Origin: Paracoccus litorisediminis
Lineage (GTDB): Bacteria > Pseudomonadota > Alphaproteobacteria > Rhodobacterales > Rhodobacteraceae
Assembly (NCBI RefSeq): GCF_009711205.1
Contig: NZ_WMIG01000009.1
Coordinates: 1 to 64,000 of the forward strand
Direction: 5' to 3'
Length of the DNA: 64,000 nucleotides
Shown: piece after piece, positions 8,170 to 17,478 of the stretch
Position numbering within the stretch: position 1 is the stretch's first letter
Layout: each line of letters opens with the position of its first letter
Notes under the pieces: model-generated
Databases searched by the model: none
Told to the model about the DNA's origin: nothing
What the model saw: the letters and a program-made list of their open reading frames with translations, nothing else
Program-made: the position numbers and the translations under genes

Positions 8170-9717
8170 CTATTTCGGACGGCGAAGCAGCAAGACCACG
8201 GGCGTCATCGCAAGGATCATGACCCCCATCAGCCAGAAGCAATCGCTATAGGTCATGACCAGCGCCTGCCGCTCGATCAGGCTGGACAGCTGGGCGATGG
8301 CGCGCAGCTTTGCGGTGGCCGCGTCGATGCCTTGGCTTACCCCGTCCGCGGCCAGCCGCGCCTGTCCGGCCAGCGAATTCGCGGTCAGCGTCTCGCGAAT
8401 GGCATCCGAATGAACCGCGCTGCGCTGGTCAATGACGACGCCGCTTAAAGCCAGGCCCATGGAGCCGCCCAGATTGCGCGCCATGCTGTAAATGCCCGCC
8501 CCGTCAGCGGCATTCTCGCGCCCGATGGCGGCCATGGACACCTGATTAAGCGGCATCGAGGCCAGAATTTGGCCGACCCCGCGCAGCAATTGCGAGACGG
8601 TGAAATCCGACCCGGCGCTGTCGGGACTAAGCCCGATATCGACAAAGCAGCTTGCCGCGTAGCAGACCAGACCCAGCGCGACCATGACCCTCGCATCGAA
8701 GCGGCCGATGACGCGGGGCAAAATGGGCACGAGCAGGAATACCGGAACCGCCGAAAGCGCCATGACTGCCCCAGCCTGCCGCGGATTATACCCGGCGATG
8801 GTGCTGAGAAACTGCGGCAGGATGAAGGTCGCGCCATAGGACGCCGCACCGACCGCCATCGCAATCAGCGCGGCGCTGGAGAATGCGCGGTTCCCAAGCA
8901 GGGACAGCTTGATGACCGGATCGGCGCTGGTCCTTTGCGACAGCAGAAGAATGGCGAAACCCAGCAGCGAGGCCAGCGTCAGGCCAAGGATGGTCGGGGA
9001 TTCAAACCAGCCGTCGCGCTGGCCCTCTTCAAAAACGACGGTCAGGCAGCTGAAGGCCAGCGTCATGCCAAGAATGCCCCACCAATCCGCCTTCGCCAAA
9101 AGGCCCAGATTGGCCCTTTGCCGGGGAAGGCCGACCAGCAGCAGTACGGCCAGCGCGATGCCGACCGGCAGGTTCAGGAAGAAGCACCAGCGCCAGCTGA
9201 CCTCTTCGGCCAGATAGCCGCCAAGCACCGGCCCAAGAATGGGGCCGATCAGGACGATGATGCCGAAAATGCTCATCCCGACCGGCATCTGGCGCGCGGG
9301 TAATCGGGTGCGGACGATGACCTGCGCCGTAGGGATCAGGGCGCCGCCGAAAAAGCCCTGCCCGATGCGCCCGATGATCATGGCAAGCAGGCTGCCGGAT
9401 AAACCGCAGAAGATCGAGAACAGCACGAAGGCCGTGGTGGTCACCAGCAGCAGCGTCCGCAACCCAAGCAGGCGGGTGAACCATGCCGTCAGCGGGATCA
9501 TGATCACTTCGGCGACCAGATAGCCGGTGCCGATCCACGTGCCCTCGGTGCCGCTGGCCCCGATCGCGCCTTGGATCTGCGGCAAGGCGGTGTTCGTGAT
9601 CGAGATATCCAGCGTCGCCATCAGCGCGCCGACCGCGCCAGCGACGACAGCGATCCAATCGGTCAGGCCCGCCGTTTCGGGACCGGGCCCGGTCGGGGCG
9701 GTCATCTGCCCGGTCAT
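8170..9717 (-). CDS. emrB: DHA2-family MFS drug exporter (EmrB/QacA type)
   Basis: A 515-residue protein with 14 predicted transmembrane helices. It shows the family motifs: LDISITNTALPQIQGAIGAS in helix 1 (motif D1, residues about 40-59), WIGTGYLVAEVIMIPLTAW, and the motif C-like GPILGPVLGGYL near residue 155. It overlaps emrA by four bases (ATGA), so the two are translationally coupled. EmrB-type pumps work with an EmrA adaptor and an outer-membrane channel to expel hydrophobic toxicants. No TolC gene is present nearby. Confidence 0.92.
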   Translation of the reverse strand: MTGQMTAPTGPGPETAGLTDWIAVVAGAVGALMATLDISITNTALPQIQGAIGASGTEGTWIGTGYLVAEVIMIPLTAWFTRLLGLRTLLLVTTTAFVLFSIFCGLSGSLLAMIIGRIGQGFFGGALIPTAQVIVRTRLPARQMPVGMSIFGIIVLIGPILGPVLGGYLAEEVSWRWCFFLNLPVGIALAVLLLVGLPRQRANLGLLAKADWWGILGMTLAFSCLTVVFEEGQRDGWFESPTILGLTLASLLGFAILLLSQRTSADPVIKLSLLGNRAFSSAALIAMAVGAASYGATFILPQFLSTIAGYNPRQAGAVMALSAVPVFLLVPILPRVIGRFDARVMVALGLVCYAASCFVDIGLSPDSAGSDFTVSQLLRGVGQILASMPLNQVSMAAIGRENAADGAGIYSMARNLGGSMGLALSGVVIDQRSAVHSDAIRETLTANSLAGQARLAADGVSQGIDAATAKLRAIAQLSSLIERQALVMTYSDCFWLMGVMILAMTPVVLLLRRPK

Positions 9718-10850
9718 TGTCCTGATGCCAGCTTCATATACTCGGTCGCGCCGGTATCGACCGAGACTTCTATCGACAGGCCCGGCAACAGCGGTGGCAG
9801 ACCGGTCGGGCCGGGCTCAAGCCTGATGCGGACGGGAACGCGCTGGACGATCTTGGTGAAATTGCCGGTGGCATTCTCGGGCGGTAGCAGGGCGAATTGC
9901 GCCCCGGTTCCGGGGGCGAAACTGTCGACGATCCCGGTCAGCTTCAGATCGGGATAGGCGTCGATGTCGATGCTGACGGGCTGCCCCGCGCGCATATCCG
10001 CGATCTGCGTTTCCTTGAAATTGGCGACCAGATAGATGTCGTCGGTCGGCACGATGGTCAGCAGCGGCGTCCCCGGCTGGACGAACTGGCCAAGTTGCGC
10101 CGAGCGGTCGCCCAGCCGTCCCGAGATGGCGGCGCGCAGGACCGTGTCCTCAAGGTCTATCTTGGCCCGCCCAAGGCTTTCCCGGGCAGCGGCTAGGTCC
10201 GCCTGAGCTTTCTCGACCTGCGCCTTCAGGGCCGTGGTCTGCTGGCGGGCCTCGTCCAATACGGCCTGCTTCAGATGGGTGATGGACCCGGCCTGATCCA
10301 GCGAGGTCCGTGCCCGCTCGACCTTTTGCTGGCTTTCGACCCCACGGGCCGCCAATGGCGACATCCGGTCGAAATCCTTTTGGGCCAGCTTGGCATCCTC
10401 GGCAGCGCTTTCCAGATCGGCCTGCGCCTGCGCAATGACCGAGGCCTGACTTGCAAGATCGGCCTGACTTTTCACCAGCTCGGCCTTGCGGCCATCGACG
10501 GTGGCCCTAGCCTCGCGCATTGCGAATTCGTAGCGGCGCGGGTCGATCTTCAGCAAAGGCTGGCCTGCAACCACCTCTTGGTTGTCCGCGACATAGATCT
10601 GGTCGATCTTGCCCGAGACCACCGGCGCCATCGAAACCTTGTCAGCTCGCAGATAGGCATTGTCGGTGCGCTCGATGAAGCGCCCGTTCGCGTACCAATC
10701 ATAGAAGAAGAACCCGCCGATGATCACGGCAATGACCAGCAGCACGGCTAGAACTTGCCGCACCCGGCTACGTTTCTGCGGAATCGCCATCTGGGCCGCA
10801 GTGATGGATTGCGGGGATAGGTTTGCGTTCATCTGCGGCTGGCCTGACAT
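9714..10850 (-). CDS. emrA: HlyD/EmrA-family membrane fusion protein
   Basis: A 378-residue adaptor: a cytoplasmic tail, one transmembrane helix (about residues 33-52), then a periplasmic part with a biotinyl-lipoyl-like hybrid motif (APVVSGKIDQIYVADNQEV), a long alanine/glutamine-rich coiled coil (about residues 120-225) and a beta-barrel domain containing RVPVRIRLEPG. It is the first gene of the emrAB operon and faces the divergent CecR-type regulator across an operator-like region. It links the inner-membrane pump to an outer-membrane channel. Confidence 0.93.
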   Translation of the reverse strand: MSGQPQMNANLSPQSITAAQMAIPQKRSRVRQVLAVLLVIAVIIGGFFFYDWYANGRFIERTDNAYLRADKVSMAPVVSGKIDQIYVADNQEVVAGQPLLKIDPRRYEFAMREARATVDGRKAELVKSQADLASQASVIAQAQADLESAAEDAKLAQKDFDRMSPLAARGVESQQKVERARTSLDQAGSITHLKQAVLDEARQQTTALKAQVEKAQADLAAARESLGRAKIDLEDTVLRAAISGRLGDRSAQLGQFVQPGTPLLTIVPTDDIYLVANFKETQIADMRAGQPVSIDIDAYPDLKLTGIVDSFAPGTGAQFALLPPENATGNFTKIVQRVPVRIRLEPGPTGLPPLLPGLSIEVSVDTGATEYMKLASGQ

Positions 10851-10864
10851 TGACGGGAATGGCT

Positions 10865-10924
10865 AAATTATTCCAATTGGAACATTTCTGTCAATTGGCA
10901 AAAGTTTTCCGATTGGAATAATTT
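10865..10924. promoter_or_regulatory. Operator-like inverted repeats between emrA and the CecR-type regulator
   Basis: The outer arms AAATTATTCCAAT (10865-10877) and ATTGGAATAATTT (10912-10924) are perfect 13-bp inverted repeats. Inside lie the perfect palindrome TTCCAATTGGAA (10871-10882) and a further CAATTGGCA element (10892-10900). The block is 15 bases upstream of emrA and 34 bases upstream of the TetR-type gene, covering both promoters. It is AT-rich compared with its surroundings. Binding by the adjacent TetR-type protein is the likely explanation. Confidence 0.75.
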
Positions 10925-10957
10925 CCCAGCCCGTGCTACCCTTCGCCCTGCAAGGAG

Positions 10958-11653
10958 GTGTCGATGACCAGTTTAAGAAGACGCAACGCCGAGAGCGGCT
11001 ATGCCCGTGGCGAGGAAACGCGGGCAAAGATCATCGAGACCGCGATTACCCTTTTTGGAGAGAAGGGCTTTGCGGGCGTCTCGACCCGTGAGATTGCCGG
11101 TACAGCAGGCGTGCCTGCCCCCTCGATCCAGTATTATTTCGAGAACAAGGAAGGGCTTTACCAAGCCTGTGTCGACAATCTGCACATGTCCGCCTGGGAA
11201 GCGGTCGGCCCGGTCATTGCCGAGGTTGAAACCCTGCTGGCGGACAAGGCGGATAGCGACAGGCTGATCGACGGCTATTGCCGGATCTTGGAAAGACTTG
11301 CAGATTTCCTGTTCGCCATGCCCGACGCTGGCAGCCGCGCGCTGTTCGTGGCCCAGCACCGCGCCCTGACGAACTGGCAGAAAAGCACGCCTTCGGGTCA
11401 GCAGGCCACCGGCCGCCGGATTCAGGATTGCTGCGCCGCCGTGGTTGCACGGATTGCCGGTGGCCTTTCTCCGGAGGATAGCAAGATCGTCTCGACCACG
11501 GTCAATGGCCAGCTGATGATCGTTCATCTTGCCCGCGATCATGTCGAGGACATGCTGGGCTGGACCGAGATCACCTCCGCGCGGAACGAGGCGCTGAAAT
11601 CGGTGGTCAGACGCCAGACCACCCTGCTTCTGAATTCCTACCGGTCAGGGTGA
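10958..11653 (+). CDS. cecR: TetR/AcrR-family repressor of the CecR (YbiH) group
   Basis: A 231-residue protein. The TetR helix-turn-helix is at about residues 20-66, with GVSTREIAGTAGVPAPSIQY and FENKEGLY, and a CecR-type C-terminal domain follows (DUF1956-like, about residues 90-220). CecR proteins repress adjacent efflux genes and respond to toxic small molecules. The gene is divergent from emrAB and the shared intergenic block has strong dyad symmetry, so autoregulation together with control of emrAB is likely. The possible start MTSLRR two codons in cannot be excluded. Confidence 0.87.
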   Translation: MSMTSLRRRNAESGYARGEETRAKIIETAITLFGEKGFAGVSTREIAGTAGVPAPSIQYYFENKEGLYQACVDNLHMSAWEAVGPVIAEVETLLADKADSDRLIDGYCRILERLADFLFAMPDAGSRALFVAQHRALTNWQKSTPSGQQATGRRIQDCCAAVVARIAGGLSPEDSKIVSTTVNGQLMIVHLARDHVEDMLGWTEITSARNEALKSVVRRQTTLLLNSYRSG

Positions 11654-11720
11654 CGGAGCCTTGCCACGCGGGAAAGTGACCCCCCGCATGGAAAGCAGAT
11701 AATGGTTAGACGCATTGTTC

Positions 11721-12020
11721 TCAGGCCGGGACGGCCTCGGCGGGGTCGGGACGGACGATCACGGTGGTGGCCACCGGATAGAATTCCTCGCCCGGCATGC
11801 CGACGCGGCGGGCATGTTCGCGGATCGCCTCACCGTTCATCGCCTCATAGATGCAGAAGGTGCCGATGCGCCCGTCGGGTTCGTGAACCACATAGCTGCG
11901 GATCCAGCGCAGTTGATCGGACATCTCATCATTGCCGATCCGGGCCGATTTTGCCCCGGCCATTTCCAGATCCGCAAGAGAGGCCCAAGCACTGGGGCGG
12001 CGGATGACGTATAGCTGCAT
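11721..12020 (-). CDS. DUF4242 family small protein
   Basis: A 99-residue protein with the DUF4242 pattern: MQLYVIRRPSAW at the start, then IRSYVVHEPDGRIGTFCIYE and EAIREHARRVGMP. The family has a ferredoxin-like fold, and some members are described as metal-binding. A ribosome site AAGGGA precedes the start. It appears to be a single-gene transcript between the CecR-type regulator and the winged-helix/TPR regulator. Function unknown. Confidence 0.75.
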   Translation of the reverse strand: MQLYVIRRPSAWASLADLEMAGAKSARIGNDEMSDQLRWIRSYVVHEPDGRIGTFCIYEAMNGEAIREHARRVGMPGEEFYPVATTVIVRPDPAEAVPA

Positions 12021-12168
12021 GTGACTATTCCCTTGTCGGGCCGGTATATCCGGCCATTGCGGTTCAACCGCGCCATTGACGCGAGAGACCAGAATATCAG
12101 CGAGGGCCGCCGCTGATCCTTATCGCCGGCTGATCCTTGGCCGATGCTGCGCCGCCCACCCGCAGGGA

Positions 12169-13920
12169 TCAGTTCGGGACTGGTGCCGCCAGCGCCCCGG
12201 CTTCGAGTTGCAACCGGGGTGAGCCGATGCGCTCGGCGCTGCGCAGACAGGCCGAGATTTCAGCCCGCGCTGCCATCTCGTCGCCCGCGCGCAGATACAG
12301 CCGCGCAAGGTCAAGCCGCACCCGCGCCGCGTGATACTCGATCCCGGCGCCGGTCCAAAGCTGACGCGCCAGCATCAGGAAACGCGCGGCCTCGGGGTCT
12401 TCGGGGTCCAGCCAATAGCGGGCCTCGTTCATCAGCGCATGCGCGGCGGGCTGGCTCCAGCGGCCCGGCTGGGATTGCAACTCATCCAGTGCGGCACGCG
12501 CCACATCACCGCGACCAGCAAGCGCCGCGATCCGCGCCTTATGCGCCAGCAGCATGCCGCGCCGTTGCAGGTGATACCAGCTCGCGCCCGACAGCGTGCG
12601 GTCCAGCGCGGCCAATGCGGACTCGTGTTGACCGGTTTCGGCCAGCAAGAAGGCATTGCCCGGCTCGGCATCCCAGCCGCTGGCATAGGCGGCGGCGAAA
12701 TCGGCCCGCGCCCCGTCCAGATCGCCCATCATCGCGCGCAGATCGCCGCGCACGCGATAACCTTCCCCGATCGAGAAGGCCTCTTCGTCGGACAGCTTCG
12801 GGATTGCCGTCTCGATCGCCTGCAAGGCCTCGGGCAGGCGGCGCTGCGTGCCAAGGATCTCGGCGCGGTGCAAATCACATGAGCCGGGCACCTCGGCAAA
12901 GCTTGCGGCGCACCAAGTCTCAAAGCCAATGCTCCATTGCCGCGCCCGCGCCCAATCCGAGAAGGTCCGGCAGCTCCATAAGATATTGCAATAGACAAGG
13001 CTGCCGGTCACGGGATCGACCTGACTGGACAGCGCGATGGCGGCGGCATGGTTCTGCTGGTCGATCCCTTGCGCGGTATCGCCAAGCGCGATGTTGTAAA
13101 AGCCCTCATAGGTCAGGGTCAGCGCGATCAGCCCGGCATCGCCACAGATGCGGGCGGCTTCGCTGGCGCGCATCGACAGCGACAAGGCCTCATCCGCGCG
13201 ACCCGAAAAGGTCGCAAGGCGCGAGCGCATCCACAGCAGATAGGCGGCCAGACGCGGATGCTGATGGCTGCCCGCCAGCGCCTCGGCGCGATCCAGCCAG
13301 CCTGCGGCGGCGGCGGGGGCGCTGCGCTCAAGTTCCAGCTTCGCAATGGTCACCGCCGCTCGGGCGGCAAGCTCGGGGCGGTCCTCGGCCAGATGCGCGG
13401 CAACCCCGCGGATCAACACCGGGATCGCCTCGAAGGGACGCCCCCGGCATTCCACCGCAAAGGCCCAAAGATCAAGATCCGCCCCGCCCAAACCGCCATG
13501 CCCGTCCAGCGCCTCGAACCGTTGCACCAATCCGGCCCAGTCGTGCAGGCGGGCGAGGTCTGCGGCCTCGATGCGGTTGTCCGGGACAGGGTCCGTCATC
13601 GCATCCAGGTGCCCCAGCCCGGGCCGATCCAGCGCGAAACGGTAGCCATGGCGCACGAAGCTGCGGATCGCGTCGCCCATGCCGCCCGGTTCAAGCGCGC
13701 GACGCGCCAGACTGACCAAGCGCTGCAAGGATGCCTCGGTGACGATGACATCGGGCCACAGCGCGTCCATCAGCTCATCCTTGGGTACGACCCGGCCCGC
13801 ATTGCGCAACAGATGTGCGAGCAGGTCGAAGACAAGGGGCTGCACCTTCTGGTCGGCCCCATTCAGGTGCAGGCTGCGCGCATCCTCGTCCAGTTCGAAG
13901 GCGCCGAAACGGTGGATCAT
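12169..13920 (-). CDS. Winged-helix (OmpR/CadC-type) transcriptional regulator with TPR-like C-terminus
   Basis: A 583-residue protein. Residues about 1-98 form a Trans_reg_C winged helix: FGAFELDEDARSLHLNG, PLVFDLLAHLLRNAGRVVPK, LWPDVIVTEASLQRLVSLAR, IRSFVRHGYRF. The remaining ~470 residues are alanine-rich helical repeats of TPR type. No receiver domain and no transmembrane helix are seen, so it is neither a response regulator nor a membrane CadC. It is divergent from the EamA/cysteine-synthase pair and probably controls it, which is inferred from position only. Confidence 0.85.
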   Translation of the reverse strand: MIHRFGAFELDEDARSLHLNGADQKVQPLVFDLLAHLLRNAGRVVPKDELMDALWPDVIVTEASLQRLVSLARRALEPGGMGDAIRSFVRHGYRFALDRPGLGHLDAMTDPVPDNRIEAADLARLHDWAGLVQRFEALDGHGGLGGADLDLWAFAVECRGRPFEAIPVLIRGVAAHLAEDRPELAARAAVTIAKLELERSAPAAAAGWLDRAEALAGSHQHPRLAAYLLWMRSRLATFSGRADEALSLSMRASEAARICGDAGLIALTLTYEGFYNIALGDTAQGIDQQNHAAAIALSSQVDPVTGSLVYCNILWSCRTFSDWARARQWSIGFETWCAASFAEVPGSCDLHRAEILGTQRRLPEALQAIETAIPKLSDEEAFSIGEGYRVRGDLRAMMGDLDGARADFAAAYASGWDAEPGNAFLLAETGQHESALAALDRTLSGASWYHLQRRGMLLAHKARIAALAGRGDVARAALDELQSQPGRWSQPAAHALMNEARYWLDPEDPEAARFLMLARQLWTGAGIEYHAARVRLDLARLYLRAGDEMAARAEISACLRSAERIGSPRLQLEAGALAAPVPN

Positions 13921-14059
13921 GGCGATTGTCCCGGGCGGGCGGACCCATGCGGCGATGATACGCCAAAGATAAGGCGCTGATAAGGACGCTGGGCGAGGCC
14001 CGGATGTAGGTCCTTGGGCATTGCGGCAGGGCCGCGTTGCACAGCGACAGGATATCCCG

Positions 14060-15187
14060 ATGACCCGTCATGTTCGACCATCATTTCCCACCATCCCCGG
14101 CATGGCGGTTGCCGTCCCGGTTCCCGAACCCGTCCCGCCAGCGGCGTGCCGCAGGTCGCGGCCTGAAGGCTGGCTTTGGGGCCTTGGCGCCGCCGTGATC
14201 TGGAGCGGGTGGTGGACCGTCACCCGCATCGGCGCAAGCGGCGGCCTGCCCGCGCCGGATCTTGCCGCGCTGCGCTTTGGCATCTCGGGGGTGCTGCTGC
14301 TGCCGCTGGCTTGGCGCATGCGCCTGACGATCCGCAAGGCGGGCACCGCGAACCTGTTCTTCATGGCGGTCGGGGCTGGTGCGCCCTATGCGCTGGTGGC
14401 GGCGACGGGGGTCAGGCTGGCCTCGGCCGGAACCGGAGGCGCGGTCACCGTCGGGCTGATGCCGCTGTTCACCACGGCGCTGGCCGTGCCCCTGCTGGGC
14501 GAACGGATGACACGCGGGCAAGTCGCGGGGCTAGGCTGCATTCTGACCGGCGTCGCCTGTATCGCCTTGCAAAGCATAGGTGGCCCGCATGGACGCGCGG
14601 GGCTGGGGCTTTTCATCCTTGGGGCCATGATGTGGTCGGGCTATGCCGTGGCAATGCGCCGCTCGGGCCTGCCAGCGATGGTCGCGGCGGCGGTGGTCTG
14701 TCTGGCCTCGCTGCTGCTGTATCTGCCGGGCTGGATGATCCTGCGCGGCCCCGGAACCCTGCTGGCCGCCGCGCCATCCGACCTGATGTTGCAGGCCGTT
14801 TATCAATCCCTGCTTTCCGCGATCGCGGCGCTTTACTGCTTCAGCCGCGCTGTCCACCTGCTGGGCGCGGCGCGGGCCTCGGTCTTTGCGGCGCTTGTGC
14901 CCGGCCTTTCGGTCCTCATCGCCGCGCTGGTCCTGCATGAGGTCCCGGGCCTTTGGCAGGCGGGCGGCGCGGCCCTGCTCTCGGTCGGGGCGGTGGTTGC
15001 GGGTGGCGCGTCTGCCAAGATGTCCCTACCCGGCTTCGGTCTTCTGGCGCGGGTATGGGCAGGCTGGCGACACCGCCATCAGATCGCAGCGACCCGCCGC
15101 GCCCTTTCGCGGCTCTCGGATACGGGGCTGAAGGATATCGGCCTGCACCGCTCGGAACTTATCGGAAGCGGTTTCCACAAACGCTGA
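14060..15187 (+). CDS. EamA-family (DMT) transporter with a C-terminal DUF1127 module
   Basis: A 375-residue protein; the ATG at 14060 follows a GACAGGAT ribosome site and gives MTRHVRPSFPTIPGMAVAV. Residues about 38-318 carry ten predicted helices in two EamA repeats (WGLGAAVIWSGWWTVTRIG; second half AGLGLFILGAMMWSGYAV). From about residue 321 the sequence becomes a basic DUF1127 module ending LSDTGLKDIGLHRSELIG. An in-frame ATG at 15020 could also yield a free 55-residue DUF1127 protein. EamA proteins export small metabolites, including O-acetylserine and cysteine in E. coli. The next gene is a cysteine synthase, which fits such a substrate. Confidence 0.87.
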   Translation: MTRHVRPSFPTIPGMAVAVPVPEPVPPAACRRSRPEGWLWGLGAAVIWSGWWTVTRIGASGGLPAPDLAALRFGISGVLLLPLAWRMRLTIRKAGTANLFFMAVGAGAPYALVAATGVRLASAGTGGAVTVGLMPLFTTALAVPLLGERMTRGQVAGLGCILTGVACIALQSIGGPHGRAGLGLFILGAMMWSGYAVAMRRSGLPAMVAAAVVCLASLLLYLPGWMILRGPGTLLAAAPSDLMLQAVYQSLLSAIAALYCFSRAVHLLGAARASVFAALVPGLSVLIAALVLHEVPGLWQAGGAALLSVGAVVAGGASAKMSLPGFGLLARVWAGWRHRHQIAATRRALSRLSDTGLKDIGLHRSELIGSGFHKR

Positions 15188-15220
15188 TCCCAGCGAACAT
15201 CTGAACGAAAGGAACAGGAC

Positions 15221-16729
15221 ATGACCGGGTTACATGCATCCATTCTTGACACCATCGGCAACACGCCGGTCGTGCGCCTTGCGCGGCTGGCCCCCGAGGG
15301 CGTCGAAATCTATGCCAAGCTTGAGGCCTTCAACCCCCTCGGTTCGGTCAAGGACCGGATGGCCTTGGGCATCATCAATGAGGCCGAGCGGACCGGCGCC
15401 CTTCGCCCCGGCCAGACCGTGATCGAGGCGACCAGCGGCAATACCGGCATCGGCCTTGCCATGGTCTGCGCCCGCAAGGGCTATCCGCTGGTCGTGGTCA
15501 TGGCCGAAAACTTCTCGGTCGAGCGGCGCCGGTTGATGCGCTTTCTGGGCGCAAAAGTGGTGCTGACGCCGGCCTCGGAAAAGGGCTCGGGCATGGTCGA
15601 CAAGGCGCGCGAGCTGGCCGCCACGCATGGCTGGTTCTGGACCCGGCAATTCGACAATGAGGCCAATGCCCAGACCCATAGCCGCACCACCGCCCGAGAG
15701 ATTTTACGGGATTTCGGCGGAAACGGACCGGATTATTTCGTCACCGGGTCCGGCACCGGCGGCACGCTGAAAGGTGTGGCCAAGGTGCTGCGGGCGGAAA
15801 GTCCAGCGACACGGATCATTCTGGCCGAGCCCGAAAACGCCCCGATGCTGGCCAGCGGGCTGGCCCAGCCCTTTCGCGCGGATGGCAGGCCCGAGAGCCA
15901 TCCGCATTTCCGCCCCCATCCGATGCAAGGCTGGTCGCCGGATTTCATCCCTGACCTGACCCGCGACGCGATGGCGGCCGGATGGGTCGATGCGGTCCAA
16001 CCTGTCTCGGGGGCCGAGGCGATCCGGCTTGCGCGCGAACTGGCGCGGCAAGAGGGGATCTTTTGCGGCATCTCGGCCGGGGCGACGCTTGCCGCGGCAT
16101 TGGTCGTGGCCCGGACGGCGCAGCCGGGCAGCCGGATCCTGTTCATGGTCCCCGATACCGGAGAACGCTACCTCTCCACCCCGCTTTTCGAGCAGATCGG
16201 ACAGGAGATGGACAAGGATGAACGGGCGATTTCGGAATCGACGTCGCTGTGCCGTTTCGGCGCGCCCGCCGCGCGGCCCGCAACCGCCGCACAGCCGATC
16301 CCGCACCCCTCGACGCAGGCGCGCGACTTCGTCGAGGCCGCGATCACCTCGCGCGATCAGCCCGTGGTGATGTTCGCGCTGGAATGGTGCGAGTTTTCGT
16401 GGTCGGTCCGACGCTTCCTGCAGGATCTTGGCGTGGCCTATCGTTCGGTCGATCTCGACTCGGTCGAGATGCAGGCCAGCGCGTCCGAAATTCGGCGGGC
16501 CCTGCACTATCGGACCGGGCAACCGACAATCCCGCAAGTCTTTATCGGCGGAACCCATATCGGCGGCGCAACCGACCTGCTGGCCCAGCATGATCGCGGT
16601 GATCTGTTGCCGCTTCTGGCCAAGGCGGGCATCCAGCCCACGGACCCCAAGGCGCTGAACGCGCTCGGCTACCTGCCAAAATGGCAAGCGGCAAGGCCGA
16701 CGGCGCAACTGACAAGCGATGGAGTTTGA
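15221..16729 (+). CDS. Cysteine synthase (O-acetylserine sulfhydrylase)-glutaredoxin fusion
   Basis: A 502-residue protein. The N-terminal ~330 residues are a PLP fold-type II cysteine synthase: the PLP lysine is K44 in NPLGSVKDR, followed by the substrate loop TSGNTGIG near residue 70 and the phosphate-binding loop SGTGGTLKGV near residue 180. After a linker, about residues 365-460 form a glutaredoxin domain with a monothiol-type site WCEFS (C390) and the GSH-binding features QPTIPQVFIGGTHIGGATDL. The fusion suggests redox-linked sulfide assimilation or repair. It lies 33 bases downstream of the EamA gene and is probably cotranscribed. Confidence 0.9.
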   Translation: MTGLHASILDTIGNTPVVRLARLAPEGVEIYAKLEAFNPLGSVKDRMALGIINEAERTGALRPGQTVIEATSGNTGIGLAMVCARKGYPLVVVMAENFSVERRRLMRFLGAKVVLTPASEKGSGMVDKARELAATHGWFWTRQFDNEANAQTHSRTTAREILRDFGGNGPDYFVTGSGTGGTLKGVAKVLRAESPATRIILAEPENAPMLASGLAQPFRADGRPESHPHFRPHPMQGWSPDFIPDLTRDAMAAGWVDAVQPVSGAEAIRLARELARQEGIFCGISAGATLAAALVVARTAQPGSRILFMVPDTGERYLSTPLFEQIGQEMDKDERAISESTSLCRFGAPAARPATAAQPIPHPSTQARDFVEAAITSRDQPVVMFALEWCEFSWSVRRFLQDLGVAYRSVDLDSVEMQASASEIRRALHYRTGQPTIPQVFIGGTHIGGATDLLAQHDRGDLLPLLAKAGIQPTDPKALNALGYLPKWQAARPTAQLTSDGV

Positions 16730-16867
16730 TCCGGGCGCGGGCAGGCTGCGATGAGAAGGCCGACCCTACGTGCCGCGCTGGTCTGCGGCGCGCCCGAATT
16801 CCCCAGATGAACGACGTCGAGAAGAGGGATTGGCAAGCTTTTGGGCATGATTGAGCCGGGTGCTTTG

Positions 16868-17478
16868 TTAGGCGCTCATTTCGACCGCATAGCCGCTCCA
16901 GAGGTCGAAAGCATCGGCTCTGGCATGACGGTACGAGGCAGCGGGCGAAAGACAGTATTGATCTGGTCGTGGGCTGCCAAAAACCTTTGGGCCTGCCTGG
17001 GTAAGTTGAACCGCCCCATGATTTTCTCGGGCCTTCGGGTTGGCCTGTACGATCCCTCGATCCGGTTGTTCATGCCCTTGCGCGTGCGATGATCCGTACC
17101 TGACACAATGTCACGAACCGGTTTGAGGTAGCTGCGCAATTGATCCGTCATGATGACACGTGGCTCGCAGAACCGGGTGATCAGCCTTGTCAGAAAGCGC
17201 TTTGCGCGCTGTGGCTAGATAAGGATATCAAGCACACATCCGCTGCCCGCCACAGCCAGTATTTCCGCCGCGCCTGATGCAGGCAGCAAAATGGCGGCCG
17301 AAGCAGTTTACCCATTGGCGAATGGTTTCCCGGCTGACCGTCACATCACCTCCGCAAGCAGGTCCTCGACATCGGCAGCGCTTAGCCCAAAGCGGTGATA
17401 CAGCCAGACGACATAGGTGATGATCTGACGAGGAAAACCGAAGCCTTTCAGGAGTGGTAATGTCGATCGCATCACCAT
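16868..17478 (-). pseudogene. Decayed IS6-family transposase
   Basis: Minus-strand pieces in different frames line up with IS6-family transposases. The N-terminus LPLLKGFGFPRQIITYVVWL begins at about 17460. Next come EDLLAEV and SRETIRQWVNCFGRHFA after a frame change. A gap, where much of the catalytic core is lost, is followed by VIMTDQLRSYLKPV, then GMNNRIEGSYRPTRRPEKI and QAQRFLAAHDQINTVFRP. The last part, RADAFDLWSGYAVEMSA, continues in yet another frame to the stop at 16868. At least two frame changes and an internal loss make it non-functional. Confidence 0.85.

Noticed and set aside
12144..13715. 523-codon open frame on the plus strand
   Set aside because: It is the mirror of the winged-helix/TPR regulator gene in a GC-rich region; its arginine- and alanine-rich product has no domain.
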